Shown here piece by piece: positions 30,097 to 39,985 of a stretch of 64,000 nt of DNA. The DNA is taken from the NCBI RefSeq assembly GCF_006516965.1, contig NZ_VHLH01000003.1, positions 1-64,000 on the forward strand, read 5' to 3'. Both the position numbers and the translations under genes were made by a program. The notes under the pieces are model-generated. The model worked only from the letters and a program-made list of their open reading frames with translations. It did no database searches and was not told the origin of the DNA. How positions within the stretch are numbered: the first letter of the stretch is position 1; every line of letters begins with the position of its first letter. The stretch is from Pararhizobium mangrovi. Its GTDB lineage: Bacteria > Pseudomonadota > Alphaproteobacteria > Rhizobiales > Rhizobiaceae.

Positions 30097-31104
30097 ATGA
30101 ACAGCGACAACCATTCGACCATGCGTGCCGCCGTCTTCCACGGCGACGAGCGCATCACCGTCGAGACGGTGCCGATGCCGCAGCCCGCCACGGGCGAGGC
30201 GCTGGTGCGCGTCCTTCGAACCGCGCTCTGCGGTTCGGACTTCAAGCTCTGGCACAAGGGTGCCGAACATACCGCGGGCCACGAGATCTTCGGCCGTGTC
30301 GACCAGCCGGGCCACCCGCTGCACGGGCAAAGGTGCGCGGTCTACATTCCGCTGCACTGCGGCCACTGCGAAGCGTGCCGGGCCGGCGATACGCAGATGT
30401 GCGTCGAGATCTCCTCGCTCATCGGCTGGAACCGGGGCGGTGGGTACGGCGAATACGTCGCCGTGCCCGACAACTGCCTTCTGCCGGTGCCCGACGACAT
30501 CGACGACGATCTCGCCCCGCTGCTGCTCGATACCATCGGCACCTCGGCGCATGCGGTTCGCGAGGCGAGCCGGGTCGTGCCGGCGGCGCAGGGTTCGGAC
30601 GTGCTCGTCTGCGGCGCCGGACCGGTCGGCCTCGGTGTCATTCTGGCGCTGAAGGCGCTCGGCCATGCGCGCATCCACGTTTCCGATCCGAACCCCGTGC
30701 GCGAGGCGATCGCCGTCGATTTCGGCGCGACGGCGCATCCGACCGGCAGCCGCGAGAAGCGTTTCAAGCTCATCGTCGAATGCTCGGGCGCGCACGCGGC
30801 GCGCAACCTGGCGATTGAACTCGTGTTGCCGAAGGGGGCGATCGTGCTCGTCGGCGAGAACGCCGAGCCGTGGACCATTACCGAAGACAAGGTGTTCCGT
30901 CGCAAGGACTTCGTCATGATGCGGACCTTCTATTTCCCCAAGCACGATTTCGAACCGAACCTGGAACTGTTGCGCGCCCATCGCGACCGGTATCGCCGTC
31001 TCGTCGACGACGCCTTCGCACTGGATCTCCTTCCCGAGCGGTTTTCGCGGTTTGCGGAGGGTCGGCTCATCAAACCCGTACTCGCATTCGAGGAGGAGCG
31101 CTGA
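30097..31104 (+). CDS. Zn-binding medium-chain dehydrogenase (sorbitol/threonine dehydrogenase type)
   Basis: 335-residue MDR-family oxidoreductase. The catalytic-zinc region is CGSDFKLWHKGAEHTAGHEIFG. The structural-zinc cysteines are in CGHCEACRAGDTQMC. The Rossmann motif is VLVCGAGPVGLGV. The family oxidises sugar alcohols, amino-alcohols or alcohols with NAD(P). Lying between permease and ATPase genes, it probably processes the imported compound; the substrate is unknown. ATG 30097 is chosen because AAGGG lies eight bases upstream; ATG 30088 overlaps the previous stop (ATGA) and is also possible. Confidence 0.85.
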   Translation: MNSDNHSTMRAAVFHGDERITVETVPMPQPATGEALVRVLRTALCGSDFKLWHKGAEHTAGHEIFGRVDQPGHPLHGQRCAVYIPLHCGHCEACRAGDTQMCVEISSLIGWNRGGGYGEYVAVPDNCLLPVPDDIDDDLAPLLLDTIGTSAHAVREASRVVPAAQGSDVLVCGAGPVGLGVILALKALGHARIHVSDPNPVREAIAVDFGATAHPTGSREKRFKLIVECSGAHAARNLAIELVLPKGAIVLVGENAEPWTITEDKVFRRKDFVMMRTFYFPKHDFEPNLELLRAHRDRYRRLVDDAFALDLLPERFSRFAEGRLIKPVLAFEEER

Positions 31105-32186
31105 TGGCTTCGATCAGCCTGCGCAAGCTCGTGAAGAAGTTCGGCGAACTGACGGTCATTCCCGATCTCGACCTCGAAATACCCGATCGCGAGTTCGTCG
31201 TGCTGGTCGGACCGTCCGGCTGCGGCAAGTCCACATTGCTTCGCATCCTCGCCGGCCTCGAGACGATCGACGGCGGCGAGGTGATGATCGGCGAAGAGCG
31301 CGTGAACGGCGTTCCCGCCGCCAAGCGCGACATCGCCATGGTCTTCCAGGACTACGCGCTCTATCCGCACATGACCGTTCGCCAGAACATGGCCTTCGCG
31401 CTGGAAAACAAGGGCGCGGACAAGGCCGAAATCGAACGGCGCATCACCGAGGCGAGCCGCCTTCTCGATATTGGCGATTATCTCGATCGTCGGCCGAAGG
31501 CGCTTTCGGGCGGCCAGCGCCAGCGCGTCGCTATGGGCCGGGCGATCGTGCGCGACCCGAAGGTGTTCCTCTTCGACGAGCCGCTTTCCAATCTCGACGC
31601 CAAGCTGCGCGCGGCGGTGCGCGCCGAGATCAAGGCGCTCGCCCAGAAGATCCGAACGACGATGGTCTTCGTGACGCACGATCAGATCGAGGCGATGACG
31701 ATGGCCGACCGGATCGTCGTCATGAAGGCCGGCGTCATCCAGCAGGTCGGCAAGCCGGAAGAGATCTACGAGCGGCCGGTCAACATGTTCGTCGCCGGTT
31801 TCATCGGCTCGCCCGCCATGAACTTCTTCCCCGTCACCGTCGAGGGAGATGACCTGCGCCTGCAGACCGGCGACACGGTTCCGGGCCATGCCGTACCGGG
31901 CTTCGCGACGCTTTCGGCCGGGCAGGACCGGCAGATCGTTCTCGGTATCCGGCCCGAACATCTCGACGGAGCCGGCGAAGGCAAGGGCGAGGGCGTTCCG
32001 ATCACCGTCGATCTCGTCGAGCCGCTCGGTTCGGATACGCTGATCCACTTCACGCTCGGCGACGTCGCGGCGATCGCCCGGGTTTCGCCGGACCTGCGGC
32101 TTGCCCCCGGCGACCGGGTCTCGCTCGTCCCCGCCCCGGGCAAGGCGCGCCTCTTCGATGCCGAAAGCGGGAAGGCCATCCAATGA
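31104..32186 (+). CDS. ABC sugar-importer ATPase, UgpC/MsmK family
   Basis: 360 residues. Walker A is GPSGCGKST near residue 37, the signature is LSGGQRQRVAMGRAI, Walker B is VFLFDEPLSNLDA, and a C-terminal OB/TOBE domain starts near residue 240. It energises the two permeases upstream. The start overlaps the dehydrogenase stop by one base (TGATG). Confidence 0.95.
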   Translation: MASISLRKLVKKFGELTVIPDLDLEIPDREFVVLVGPSGCGKSTLLRILAGLETIDGGEVMIGEERVNGVPAAKRDIAMVFQDYALYPHMTVRQNMAFALENKGADKAEIERRITEASRLLDIGDYLDRRPKALSGGQRQRVAMGRAIVRDPKVFLFDEPLSNLDAKLRAAVRAEIKALAQKIRTTMVFVTHDQIEAMTMADRIVVMKAGVIQQVGKPEEIYERPVNMFVAGFIGSPAMNFFPVTVEGDDLRLQTGDTVPGHAVPGFATLSAGQDRQIVLGIRPEHLDGAGEGKGEGVPITVDLVEPLGSDTLIHFTLGDVAAIARVSPDLRLAPGDRVSLVPAPGKARLFDAESGKAIQ

Positions 32187-32220
32187 ACGGCTCTCTGCGC
32201 CGGTCGAAAGGATCCAGGCG

Positions 32221-33144
32221 GTGAACGCGGCATCCGCCAAGCCCACTCGCGTGATCTGCGTCGGCCTGTCGGCGCTCGACCACATATGGCAGGCGGAGCG
32301 GCTCCCGGGTGCGGATCTTTCGAAGACGCGAGCGGAAAGCTTCGCGACGCGCGGCGGGGGCATGGCGGCGACGGCCGCCGTTACGGTCGCGAAGCTCGGA
32401 GGCGACGCGCGGTTCTGGGGACGTGCCGGCGACGATCCGGCCGGTCATGTCATGCGGGATCAGATGGCCGGGGAAGGTGTGGACACCCGATGGTTCCGCC
32501 TCTTCGAGCAAGCCCGGTCCTCCGTCTCCGGCGTCTTCGTCGATCGGGCAGGCGAACGTCACATCGTCAATTTCCGTGGAGGCGACATGCCGGAAGATGC
32601 GGGCTGGCTGCCGCTGTCCGACATCCGCGAGGCGGGTTGCGTGCTCGCCGACCCACGGTGGCCGGAAGGTGCCGTCGCGGCGTTCGATGCCGCGCGCAAA
32701 GCCGGCGTCGCGACGGTGCTCGACGGAGACGTCGCCGACACGCAGGTGTTCGAGCGCATCCTGCCCTTCACCGACCATGCGATCTTTTCCGAACCGGCGT
32801 TGCGCGCGTTGGCGGGCTCCCGGACGAGTGACGCCCTCGAAGCGATCGAGGCGCGCTTCGGCTGCACCGTCGTCGCGGTCACGCTCGGCGGGGAAGGGGT
32901 CGCGTGGCGCTGCAAGGGCACCGAGATGCGCCTGCCTGCCCACGAAGTGGCCGTCGTCGACACGAACGGCGCCGGCGACGTCTTCCACGGGGCTTACGCG
33001 CTTGCCGTCGCGAACGGCATGCAGGTCGCGGAAGCGATGCGCTTCGCCTCGGCCGCCGCCGCCTTGAAGTGCACCCGGCCCGACGGGCGAAGCGCCATTC
33101 CCACCTTCGACGAAGTCATCCAGTTCCAGAGGAAACATTCATGA
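32221..33144 (+). CDS. PfkB-family sugar kinase
   Basis: 307 residues, ribokinase/PfkB fold. The N-terminal glycine signature is RGGGMAATAAVTVAKLGG. The C-terminal signature DTNGAGDVFHGAYAL carries the catalytic Asp and anion hole. It starts with GTG 32221 (AAGGA upstream) and its stop overlaps the aldolase start by four bases (ATGA), so kinase and aldolase are translationally coupled and probably act in sequence. In the sulfo-EMP pathway a PfkB enzyme (YihV) phosphorylates 6-deoxy-6-sulfofructose. In tagatose routes LacC does the same to tagatose-6-phosphate. Which applies here is not decided by sequence. Confidence 0.88.
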   Translation: MNAASAKPTRVICVGLSALDHIWQAERLPGADLSKTRAESFATRGGGMAATAAVTVAKLGGDARFWGRAGDDPAGHVMRDQMAGEGVDTRWFRLFEQARSSVSGVFVDRAGERHIVNFRGGDMPEDAGWLPLSDIREAGCVLADPRWPEGAVAAFDAARKAGVATVLDGDVADTQVFERILPFTDHAIFSEPALRALAGSRTSDALEAIEARFGCTVVAVTLGGEGVAWRCKGTEMRLPAHEVAVVDTNGAGDVFHGAYALAVANGMQVAEAMRFASAAAALKCTRPDGRSAIPTFDEVIQFQRKHS

Positions 33145-34175
33145 CGACTATTGGCAAGAATCGCGGCCTTGCGCGGCTCGCCGACGATCACGGCTACTTC
33201 ACGATGGTCGCGCTCGACCAGCGCCCCCCGCTGATCGCCGCCATCGCCAAGGCCCGGGGCATCGAGCCCGAGGCGGTGACCTTCGAGGATATGCTTCAGG
33301 CCAAGCGGCTGCTCGTCGAGACGCTGGCCGAGGATGCGAGCTCGATGCTCTTCGACCCGAACTTCGCCATGCCGGCGGCAATCGATATCCTGCCGAAGAA
33401 GACCGGCCTGATCGTGACGCTGGAAGAGCACCGCACGCAGGAGACGGCGGAAGGGCGCAAGTCGCGCGCGATCGACAACTGGAGCGTCGAAAAGATCCGC
33501 CGGATCGGCGGCGACGGCGTCAAGGTGCTCGCATGGTATCGGCCGGACGCGAGCCCGGAAATCATCGAGCACCAGAAGGAATTCGTGCGATCCGTCGGCG
33601 AGGAATGCCGGCGCCACGACATTCCGTACGTCCTGGAACTGCTGGTCTATCCCTTCATGGGCAGCGACCGGCATACCAGCGACTACGTCGAATCGCCCGA
33701 CAAGCGCGCCGAACTCGTCGTTGAAAGCGTGCGCGAGTTCGCCAAGCCGGAATACGGTGTCGATCTCTACAAGCTCGAAACCCCCGTACCGGCCGCCTCG
33801 CTGCCGCATCCGGATGCCGGTACCGAGGCAAGCGAGGCGACCGCCCAGTTCGAGGCCGTCGGATCCATTTGCCGCGAGGCCGGCATTCCCTGGGTCATGC
33901 TTTCGGGCGGGGCCGCACCCGAACAGTTCGAGCGCGTCCTGACTTACGCGTATGCCGCCGGTGCCCAAGGCTTCCTGGCCGGACGCACCATCTGGCTGAA
34001 CGCGATCGAAAGCCACTTCCCGGATGTCGAGAGGACCAGCGCCGCCCTTCGCAAGGAAGGCCATGGCCGCCTGCGCGACCTCACGGCCCTGACCGCCCGG
34101 CTGGCAAAGCCATGGGCGCCGCACTACGAGAAGAATACCGCGAAGGCGGAAGGGGATTTCGCGAAGGGCTACTGA
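33141..34175 (+). CDS. Class I aldolase of the DeoC/LacD family (LacD/YihT-like)
   Basis: 344 residues, TIM-barrel aldolase. The likely Schiff-base lysine is Lys211 in DLYKLETP, matching the position seen in LacD and YihT. Other shared features are VALDQR near the N-terminus and GFLAGRTIW near the C-terminus. LacD cleaves tagatose-1,6-bisphosphate; YihT cleaves 6-deoxy-6-sulfofructose-1-phosphate to dihydroxyacetone phosphate and 3-sulfolactaldehyde. The nearby aldehyde dehydrogenase and sulfolactate operon favour the second reaction (inference). It is longer than YihT (about 290 residues), so it is not a simple orthologue. The start overlaps the kinase stop. Confidence 0.82.
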   Translation: MTTIGKNRGLARLADDHGYFTMVALDQRPPLIAAIAKARGIEPEAVTFEDMLQAKRLLVETLAEDASSMLFDPNFAMPAAIDILPKKTGLIVTLEEHRTQETAEGRKSRAIDNWSVEKIRRIGGDGVKVLAWYRPDASPEIIEHQKEFVRSVGEECRRHDIPYVLELLVYPFMGSDRHTSDYVESPDKRAELVVESVREFAKPEYGVDLYKLETPVPAASLPHPDAGTEASEATAQFEAVGSICREAGIPWVMLSGGAAPEQFERVLTYAYAAGAQGFLAGRTIWLNAIESHFPDVERTSAALRKEGHGRLRDLTALTARLAKPWAPHYEKNTAKAEGDFAKGY

Positions 34176-34241
34176 GGAAACGGGCACGCGTCGGAACGAC
34201 CGTCGCCCTTCGAAAGCGGGTCCGTCATCGAGAGTAAGCCA

Positions 34242-35693
34242 ATGTCGAAAATCAGGAGGACGACCGCACCCAACGTCGTCTGGATATTCTGCGATCAGCT
34301 GAGAACGGACGCGCTGAGTTGTTATCGCAAACGATGCGAGGATATCCATACACCGAACATCGACGCCATCGCTGAACGCGGAACGCTCTTCGAGCAGTTC
34401 TTCGTCAACTCGCCCATCTGTACGCCGTCCAGGACGTGCTTTCTGACCGGCCTCTACCCCGAGCAGTCGGGCGTCTATCACAATGAGGGGTTTTCTCGTG
34501 AGCTTCGGTTCCCCGAATCGGCCGTCACGGTCCCGGAGACGTTTGCTGCGGCGGGATATGTGACGGCCAATTTCGGCAAGTCCCACGTACCTGCACCGTT
34601 GTCTCCCTGGCAGATGAACGACACGGCCGGCGGTCTCGTGAGCGACCCGCGTGCCAGCGGCGCCGTCGACGGAGCGACGATTATCCGATCAGCAGCGAAC
34701 GATCACATCATCGCTGGTATTCATGCGGACGACGTATTCTTCGAGCCCGAGCGGGTGGCGCAGAATGTCGAGAAATTTCTGGACGAAGCCGAAGGTCCGT
34801 TTTTCGTTCGTGCGTCGATCCTGCAACCCCATACGCCGATCGTCGTGCCGGAGAAATATGCCGGTCGATACGACGCCGAAGCGTCTCCCGGGAAGATTGT
34901 CCGGCATCCGAACCTAAGCAGGTTCGAAACGAAGTTCGCGGAAACGGTCCGGGACGACCGATTGTCGGAGCACGATTTCCGTTTGGCCCAGGCGCTATAC
35001 TACGATCTCGTCTCGTGGATAGACGACCAGGTCGGACGGATCATGCAGGCTCTGCGCAGAAACGGACTTCTCGACGACACGATCGTCCTCTTTGGTTCCG
35101 ACCATGGCGCGTATGTGGGCGAGGAGGGCGTGCTCGACATGAAGCATACCTTCGCCCCCCAGGTTCACAGGGTTCCGTTCATCGTCAGCGGCCCCGGCGT
35201 CCCTCGCGACCATCGTCGTTCGGACATTGCGGAAAGCGTGGACTTTGCGCCGTCGCTCTGCGCGCTTGCCGGACTCGATGCCGATCCGCAATATCGAGGA
35301 CGGGATCTGTTTTCCGATCCTGAGCCCGAGTACGTTTACGGAACCGTCGGCTACGGAGCCGAGGGCAGCTTCATGCAGCCGATCTATGGTGCCGGGATGT
35401 TCGACGATACGCACGGTTGGCCGCGACGTGCATGCATCCGAACGAAGCGCTTTCGTCTCGACATGAATGTTCGCATCGATGGGCATGTTCCCGACGCCGC
35501 GTACGAGGACATCTTCCTGGCCGACGTCGAGAACGACCCCGAAGAAACGGAGAATATCGCTTCGGTTCCCGAGTTCGCCGACACCGTCATGAGATTGAAG
35601 GGCGAACTGAAGAACCATATCCGTAATTCCGTCGAGCCCGACTTGAGTGCGGTGTACGCAGGCTTCCAGTACGGCGACCCGCCGGGGGTATGA
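34242..35693 (+). CDS. Type I sulfatase, cytoplasmic (unit C)
   Basis: 483 residues. The classic formylglycine signature C-T-P-S-R (Cys60 in SPICTPSRTCFLTGLYP) is followed by the second metal site GSDHGAYVGEEGVLDMKHTF. The first metal motif is NVVWIFCDQLRTDAL. There is no signal peptide. It lies 66 bases after the aldolase and is probably the last gene of the operon. It would remove sulfate from an ester taken in by the ABC importer or formed later. It is the third sulfatase within about 20 kb and is not close in sequence to the other two. Confidence 0.87.
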   Translation: MSKIRRTTAPNVVWIFCDQLRTDALSCYRKRCEDIHTPNIDAIAERGTLFEQFFVNSPICTPSRTCFLTGLYPEQSGVYHNEGFSRELRFPESAVTVPETFAAAGYVTANFGKSHVPAPLSPWQMNDTAGGLVSDPRASGAVDGATIIRSAANDHIIAGIHADDVFFEPERVAQNVEKFLDEAEGPFFVRASILQPHTPIVVPEKYAGRYDAEASPGKIVRHPNLSRFETKFAETVRDDRLSEHDFRLAQALYYDLVSWIDDQVGRIMQALRRNGLLDDTIVLFGSDHGAYVGEEGVLDMKHTFAPQVHRVPFIVSGPGVPRDHRRSDIAESVDFAPSLCALAGLDADPQYRGRDLFSDPEPEYVYGTVGYGAEGSFMQPIYGAGMFDDTHGWPRRACIRTKRFRLDMNVRIDGHVPDAAYEDIFLADVENDPEETENIASVPEFADTVMRLKGELKNHIRNSVEPDLSAVYAGFQYGDPPGV

Positions 35694-35988
35694 CCGATCC
35701 GAGAAGTTGCGGTTCTACCGGAATCTACACTGTACTCGGATCGGCCGTGGATGCTCTTCCGCCAGCAAGAACGGTCTCCTCCATATAAGACAGAGAACTA
35801 AGTTCCGTCGCGCAGTATTGTACGCATGATGACGGTGCCGCTTGAAGCTTGCCAGGCATCGGCAATCGGCACGGACTTTCTCCAGAAGCATTCGACTGTC
35901 GCCGAACGACCAAACGGCGCTGGATCGAGAAAGACGGGCACGGAAGATCCGCACCCGTCTCGATGTTGGAGGATGGCCTGTTCGTCGC
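35694..35988. other. 295-bp gap between convergent operons with a long-loop inverted repeat
   Basis: Perfect 10-bp arms CCGATCCGAG (35694-35703) and CTCGGATCGG (35735-35744) flank a 31-base loop, starting right after the sulfatase stop. There is no T-run. A short AT-rich stretch lies near 35780. No gene is supported. Confidence 0.4.
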
Positions 35989-37428
35989 CTATCCGGTGAA
36001 GTGCGAGACGTATTTCGACACGAGATAGGACTCGATCGCGTCGGCACCGCCTTCGGTGCCGTGGCCGGAATCCTTGACGCCGCCGAAGGGGACTTCGGGA
36101 ATGGCGAGGCCGTTGTGGTTGATCGTCGTCATGCCCGCCTCGATGCCCATGCCGAGCGCCTGCGCGGTCTCGCCAGAACTCGTGAAGGCGTAGGAGGCGA
36201 GGCCGTAGGGCAGGCGGTTCGATTCCTCGAGCGCCTCGTCGAGCGAGGAGAACGGCATGAAGGAAGCGACCGGGCCGAACGGCTCCTCGTTCATGATGCG
36301 TGCGGTCGTCGGCACGTTGGCGAGCACCGTCGGCTCGAAGAAATAGCCCTTGTTGCCAACGCGCCGGCCGCCCGTCTTGAGCTCCGCGCCGTTGTCGACG
36401 GCATCCTGGATCATTTCCTCGACGGCCGGGATACGACGGTCGTTGGCGAGCGGGCCCATCTGGCTTCCGTCTTCCATGCCGTTGCCGACCTTGATCGCCT
36501 TGCTCGCCTCGGTGAAGGCGTCGACCACCTTGTCGTAGACGCCCTTCTGGACGAGGAAGCGCGTCGGCGAGACGCAGACCTGACCGGCATTGCGGAACTT
36601 CGCCGCTGCGAGAACCTTCACGGCCTTGTCGAGATCGGCATCGTCGAAGACGATCGCCGGCGCGTGGCCGCCGAGTTCCATCGTCGAGAGTTTCATGTGC
36701 TCACCGGCGAGTGCTGCGAGATGCTTGCCGACCGGCGTCGAACCGGTGAACGAGATCTTGCGGATCACCGGATGCGGAATTAGGTATTCGGAGATTTCCG
36801 CCGGCACGCCGTAGACGAGATTGACCGCGCCCTTCGCCACCCCGGCGTCGGCGAAGGCACGGATCAGCTCGGCGGGCGAACCCGGCGTTTCCTCCGGCGC
36901 CTTGACGATGATGGAACAGCCGGCCGCGAGCGCGCCGGAAAGCTTGCGCACGATCTGGTTGATCGGGAAGTTCCACGGCGTGAAGGCGGCGACCGGACCG
37001 ACGGGCTGCTTGACCACCATGTTCACGACGCCGTCGGCGCGCGCCGGCACGATCCGGCCATAGGTGCGCCGCGCCTCTTCGGCGAACCAGTCGATCGTAT
37101 CGGATGCGCCGAGGATTTCGCCGCGTGCTTCGGCAAGCGGCTTGCCCTGTTCGCGGGTCATGATCGCGGCAATCCGGTCGACGCGTTCGCGCAGCAGCTC
37201 GGCCGCCTTGCGCATCGTCTTGTAGCGCTCGAAGGCAGGTACCGCGCTCCAGGTCCTGAAGCCGGCATCCGCTGCCTCGAGTGCGGCGTCGAGATCGGGG
37301 ATCGTCGCATGGGCGACGGTGCCGATGACCTCTTCGCTCGCCGGATCGATGATCTCGAGCGTCTTGCCCTCGACCCCGTCGCGCCATTCGCCGTTGATGA
37401 AGAGTTGCGTGGATGGATAGTCGGTCAT
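35989..37428 (-). CDS. Aldehyde dehydrogenase, GabD/succinate-semialdehyde type; candidate sulfolactaldehyde dehydrogenase
   Basis: 479 residues of the ALDH superfamily. Features are [10 protein letters not shown], the nucleotide-binding [10 protein letters not shown], the general base in MELGGHAP and the catalytic Cys285 in [12 protein letters not shown]. In sulfoquinovose pathways a GabD-like enzyme oxidises 3-sulfolactaldehyde to sulfolactate. Position between an aldolase operon and a sulfolactate operon makes that role attractive, but an ordinary semialdehyde is also possible. ATG 37428 gives the normal N-terminus. It is the last gene of the lacI-dehydratase-ALDH operon. Confidence 0.88.
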   Translation of the reverse strand: MTDYPSTQLFINGEWRDGVEGKTLEIIDPASEEVIGTVAHATIPDLDAALEAADAGFRTWSAVPAFERYKTMRKAAELLRERVDRIAAIMTREQGKPLAEARGEILGASDTIDWFAEEARRTYGRIVPARADGVVNMVVKQPVGPVAAFTPWNFPINQIVRKLSGALAAGCSIIVKAPEETPGSPAELIRAFADAGVAKGAVNLVYGVPAEISEYLIPHPVIRKISFTGSTPVGKHLAALAGEHMKLSTMELGGHAPAIVFDDADLDKAVKVLAAAKFRNAGQVCVSPTRFLVQKGVYDKVVDAFTEASKAIKVGNGMEDGSQMGPLANDRRIPAVEEMIQDAVDNGAELKTGGRRVGNKGYFFEPTVLANVPTTARIMNEEPFGPVASFMPFSSLDEALEESNRLPYGLASYAFTSSGETAQALGMGIEAGMTTINHNGLAIPEVPFGGVKDSGHGTEGGADAIESYLVSKYVSHFTG

Positions 37429-37472
37429 GGTGCGGTTTCCTTCCTGTGTGTGTCTTCGCGCTGCCTGGCCAG

Positions 37473-38606
37473 TCAGCATGGTGGCAGTTCGATGCGATAG
37501 GGTTCAAGGTCGCGCAAGGGCGGTCGAACGCCGATGCCCGGCGTATCCCCCGGAGAGAGTGCGCCGTCGCGGATTGGCCCGAGCTGCGAGAAGATCGCCT
37601 CGCGCAGCGGGTTCGGGTTGGCATCGACCTCCAGTGCGCCGCCGCCGCCGATGGCGGCCAGCAGATGAAACGAGGCCGCAAGCCCGATGCCGCCGCCGAG
37701 CCAGTGCGGGCAGTAGACAAGACCGGCCTCAACCGCCTCGCGGCAGATCTCGCGGTTTGCGGTGATGCCACCCCACTTGCCGATGTCGGGCTGAAGATAG
37801 GCAAGGCCCATAGCGCGGATCGCGACGTCGAAATCGCGTTTCCCGCGGACGTTCTCGCCGGCTGCGAGCGGAACCGGGGACCACCGCGAAAGATCCGTCC
37901 AGACCGGCGCCGGAACGTCTGCGCGCATCGGCTCCTCGAGCCAGACCGGCGCGAACTCCGCGCAGGCTTCGGCCATCGCGAGCGCGGTTTCTCGATCCCA
38001 GGCCTGGTTGGCATCGATCATCAGGGGCGTTTGGGCGCCGAACGTCGCGCGCAGTGTTCTGAGGTTCGAGATATCCTTCTCGCGGCCGAAGCCGACCTTC
38101 AGCTTGAAGCGCCGGTAGCCCTCCGCGTACCTTTTGGTCGCCACGTCTTCCCAGCCGTCGGCGTTCAGACCGCTTGCGTAAAGGGGAACGTCCGCGGCCC
38201 CCACCGCGCCGAGGTGACGGTAGAGCGGTTCGCCGGCGCGCCTCGCGGAAAGGTCCCAGACCGCCAGATCGATGCCGGCGATCGCCTGGGCGATGGGGCC
38301 GTCCTCGCCGCTCTGGATGGCGAGCACCTCCGTGCTTCTCACCAGCATGTCGTAAACGTCGGCAGGCTCTTCCCAGGAACGATCGACGATAAGCGGAGCG
38401 AGCGTTTCGCGGATGAGGCGGGCACGATGTTCGGCGCCGACGGACGGGAAGTTGCACCAGCTTTCGCCCCAACCTTCGGCACCGTCCGCGTCGACGACGC
38501 GAACGAAGAGGGCCGGGCGATCGCGCATGACGCCGAACGATGTGACGACCGGAGTCTCGATGGGGAAACGGTAGACGTACGGTTCGATGCAGGCGATGCG
38601 GATCAT
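37473..38606 (-). CDS. Enolase-superfamily (mandelate racemase/muconate lactonizing type) sugar-acid dehydratase
   Basis: 377 residues. The capping domain is N-terminal. The barrel carries the KxK base motif in RRFKLKVG, metal ligands in [14 protein letters not shown] and AAGENV, and the acid/base histidine in YCPHWLGGG. This pattern fits the acid-sugar dehydratase branch, which removes water from aldonates or uronates to give 2-keto-3-deoxy acids. The true substrate is unknown; a sulfonated aldonate such as 6-deoxy-6-sulfogluconate would fit the locus (inference). It lies between lacI and the aldehyde dehydrogenase on the same strand. Confidence 0.87.
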   Translation of the reverse strand: MIRIACIEPYVYRFPIETPVVTSFGVMRDRPALFVRVVDADGAEGWGESWCNFPSVGAEHRARLIRETLAPLIVDRSWEEPADVYDMLVRSTEVLAIQSGEDGPIAQAIAGIDLAVWDLSARRAGEPLYRHLGAVGAADVPLYASGLNADGWEDVATKRYAEGYRRFKLKVGFGREKDISNLRTLRATFGAQTPLMIDANQAWDRETALAMAEACAEFAPVWLEEPMRADVPAPVWTDLSRWSPVPLAAGENVRGKRDFDVAIRAMGLAYLQPDIGKWGGITANREICREAVEAGLVYCPHWLGGGIGLAASFHLLAAIGGGGALEVDANPNPLREAIFSQLGPIRDGALSPGDTPGIGVRPPLRDLEPYRIELPPC

Positions 38607-38709
38607 CGAGCGGGTCCTTTCGCGCGTTTCCATGCTGGCGCGCATGGCGTCACTTCGTCCCGTACGCGCGGCGCGTTATCGCGTGTGCGGTGCGCGTCGG
38701 GCACGCAGG

Positions 38710-39774
38710 TCACGCGCCGTCGCCCGGTGCCGGTGCGGTCGATTCGCGGACGACGAGCGAAAAGTCCAGCTCGTGGTGGCGGATTGCCGGCATGCCGGAA
38801 AGCGTGTGGACCAGATACTCACCGGCACGCTGCCATATCTCGTCCGTCGGCATATGGATCGTCGTCAGGGCGGGGTGAAGGTGTCGGCTCCATTCGAGGT
38901 CGTCGAAGCCGACGACGGAAACGGATTCGGGAACCGGAAGGCCAAGCTTCGCCGCTTCGAGAAGCACGCCGTAGGCGATGACGTCGTTGCCGCATACGAC
39001 GGCGGTCGGCCTATCCTTCAGGCCGAAGAGGGCGCGGGCCGCCGCGCGCGCCTCGTCCAGGCGATAGTTCACCTGAAGCGTCCAGTCGGGCCGCATCGAA
39101 AGCCCCGCCTCTTCGAGCGCTTCCTTTACGCCGCGAAGGCGGGCCTGCGCGCGGTCGTTGTTGCGCTGCATGGCGGCGACCATGGCGATGCGCCGGTGGC
39201 CGAGGCCGGTGAGGTGGCGCGTGACGCTCCGGCCGGCGGCTGCGTTGTCCGTGCCGATGCTGGCATAGGGCTTGTGCGGCTCGTAGACGCCGACATTGAC
39301 GAAGGGGATGCACTGGTCGGTCAGGAGCTTGCGCAGCTCCGCATGGTGCTCGTCGCCGCGCAGGATGAGCCCGTCGATGCCGCGACTGACGAGGTTGCGC
39401 GCCTGCTTCAGCTCGACGTCGAGGTCGTACTCGTTCGTCGCGAGCAGCAGAAGATGGTCCCGGGAGGCGAGGTAGCGCTGCAGGCTCTGTAGCCCCTGTG
39501 CGAACATCGCGTTGTCGACGGTCGGCACGATCGCGCCGATCGTGCGGGTACGGCGTACAGTCAGCGCGCGCGCCGAAGCGTCCGGAATGTAGCCGACCTC
39601 GTCGATGGTGGCGGCGATGCGGGCGCGCAGCTCGGCGCTGACCGAATTGGGATTGTTGAGCGAACGGGAGACCGTGGCCGTGGAGACCCCGGCACGGGTC
39701 GCAACTTCCCGGATACCGACGCCCCTTGCTCCCTCCCGATTGCGTGTTCTCGACTTTTTAATAACCGGTTTCAT
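38710..39774 (-). CDS. LacI-family repressor of the unit C regulon
   Basis: 354 residues. The DNA-binding domain at residues about 20-75 has the classic HTH VATRAGVSTATVSRSLNN and hinge, followed by a periplasmic-binding-protein-like effector domain. It is the first gene of the operon with the dehydratase and aldehyde dehydrogenase, and divergent from the second binding protein. Two GTAAYCGGTTAC palindromes upstream of both binding proteins are its likely operators. A core AACCGGTT within its own codons 2-5 may give autoregulation. The effector is probably a pathway sugar. Confidence 0.92.
   Translation of the reverse strand: MKPVIKKSRTRNREGARGVGIREVATRAGVSTATVSRSLNNPNSVSAELRARIAATIDEVGYIPDASARALTVRRTRTIGAIVPTVDNAMFAQGLQSLQRYLASRDHLLLLATNEYDLDVELKQARNLVSRGIDGLILRGDEHHAELRKLLTDQCIPFVNVGVYEPHKPYASIGTDNAAAGRSVTRHLTGLGHRRIAMVAAMQRNNDRAQARLRGVKEALEEAGLSMRPDWTLQVNYRLDEARAAARALFGLKDRPTAVVCGNDVIAYGVLLEAAKLGLPVPESVSVVGFDDLEWSRHLHPALTTIHMPTDEIWQRAGEYLVHTLSGMPAIRHHELDFSLVVRESTAPAPGDGA
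39763..39770. promoter_or_regulatory. AACCGGTT operator core in the first codons of lacI
   Basis: The 8-bp palindrome AACCGGTT, the core of the operator at 26801, overlaps codons 2-5 of lacI. It may act as an autoregulatory roadblock site. Chance is possible because it is also coding. Confidence 0.35.
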
Positions 39775-39900
39775 CCAAACGTTTCGTCAGGTGTCGAAGA
39801 TTATCAGCCCGAAGCCGCGACGAAAGAGCATAATCGCATGTCTTCGTAACCGGCACAAAATTTCCTGCTCGTAGAGCGAGAATGCTCCTTGATGTCAATT

Positions 39901-39914
39901 TGTAATCGGTTACA
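39901..39914. promoter_or_regulatory. LacI-family operator upstream of the second binding protein
   Basis: TGTAATCGGTTACA is a 14-bp near-perfect palindrome (one mismatched pair) located 72 bases before the start of the second binding-protein gene and in the gap divergent to lacI. It matches the operator at 26801 in 11 of 12 core positions. A further half-site (GTAACCGGCAC) lies near 39846. Confidence 0.7.
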
Positions 39915-39985
39915 ATCCCGATCGTCCGATGCGTGGCGCGTTTGCTTCTTTATGTCGCCACGCAAACGCATTCGGGAGGAGGAGC

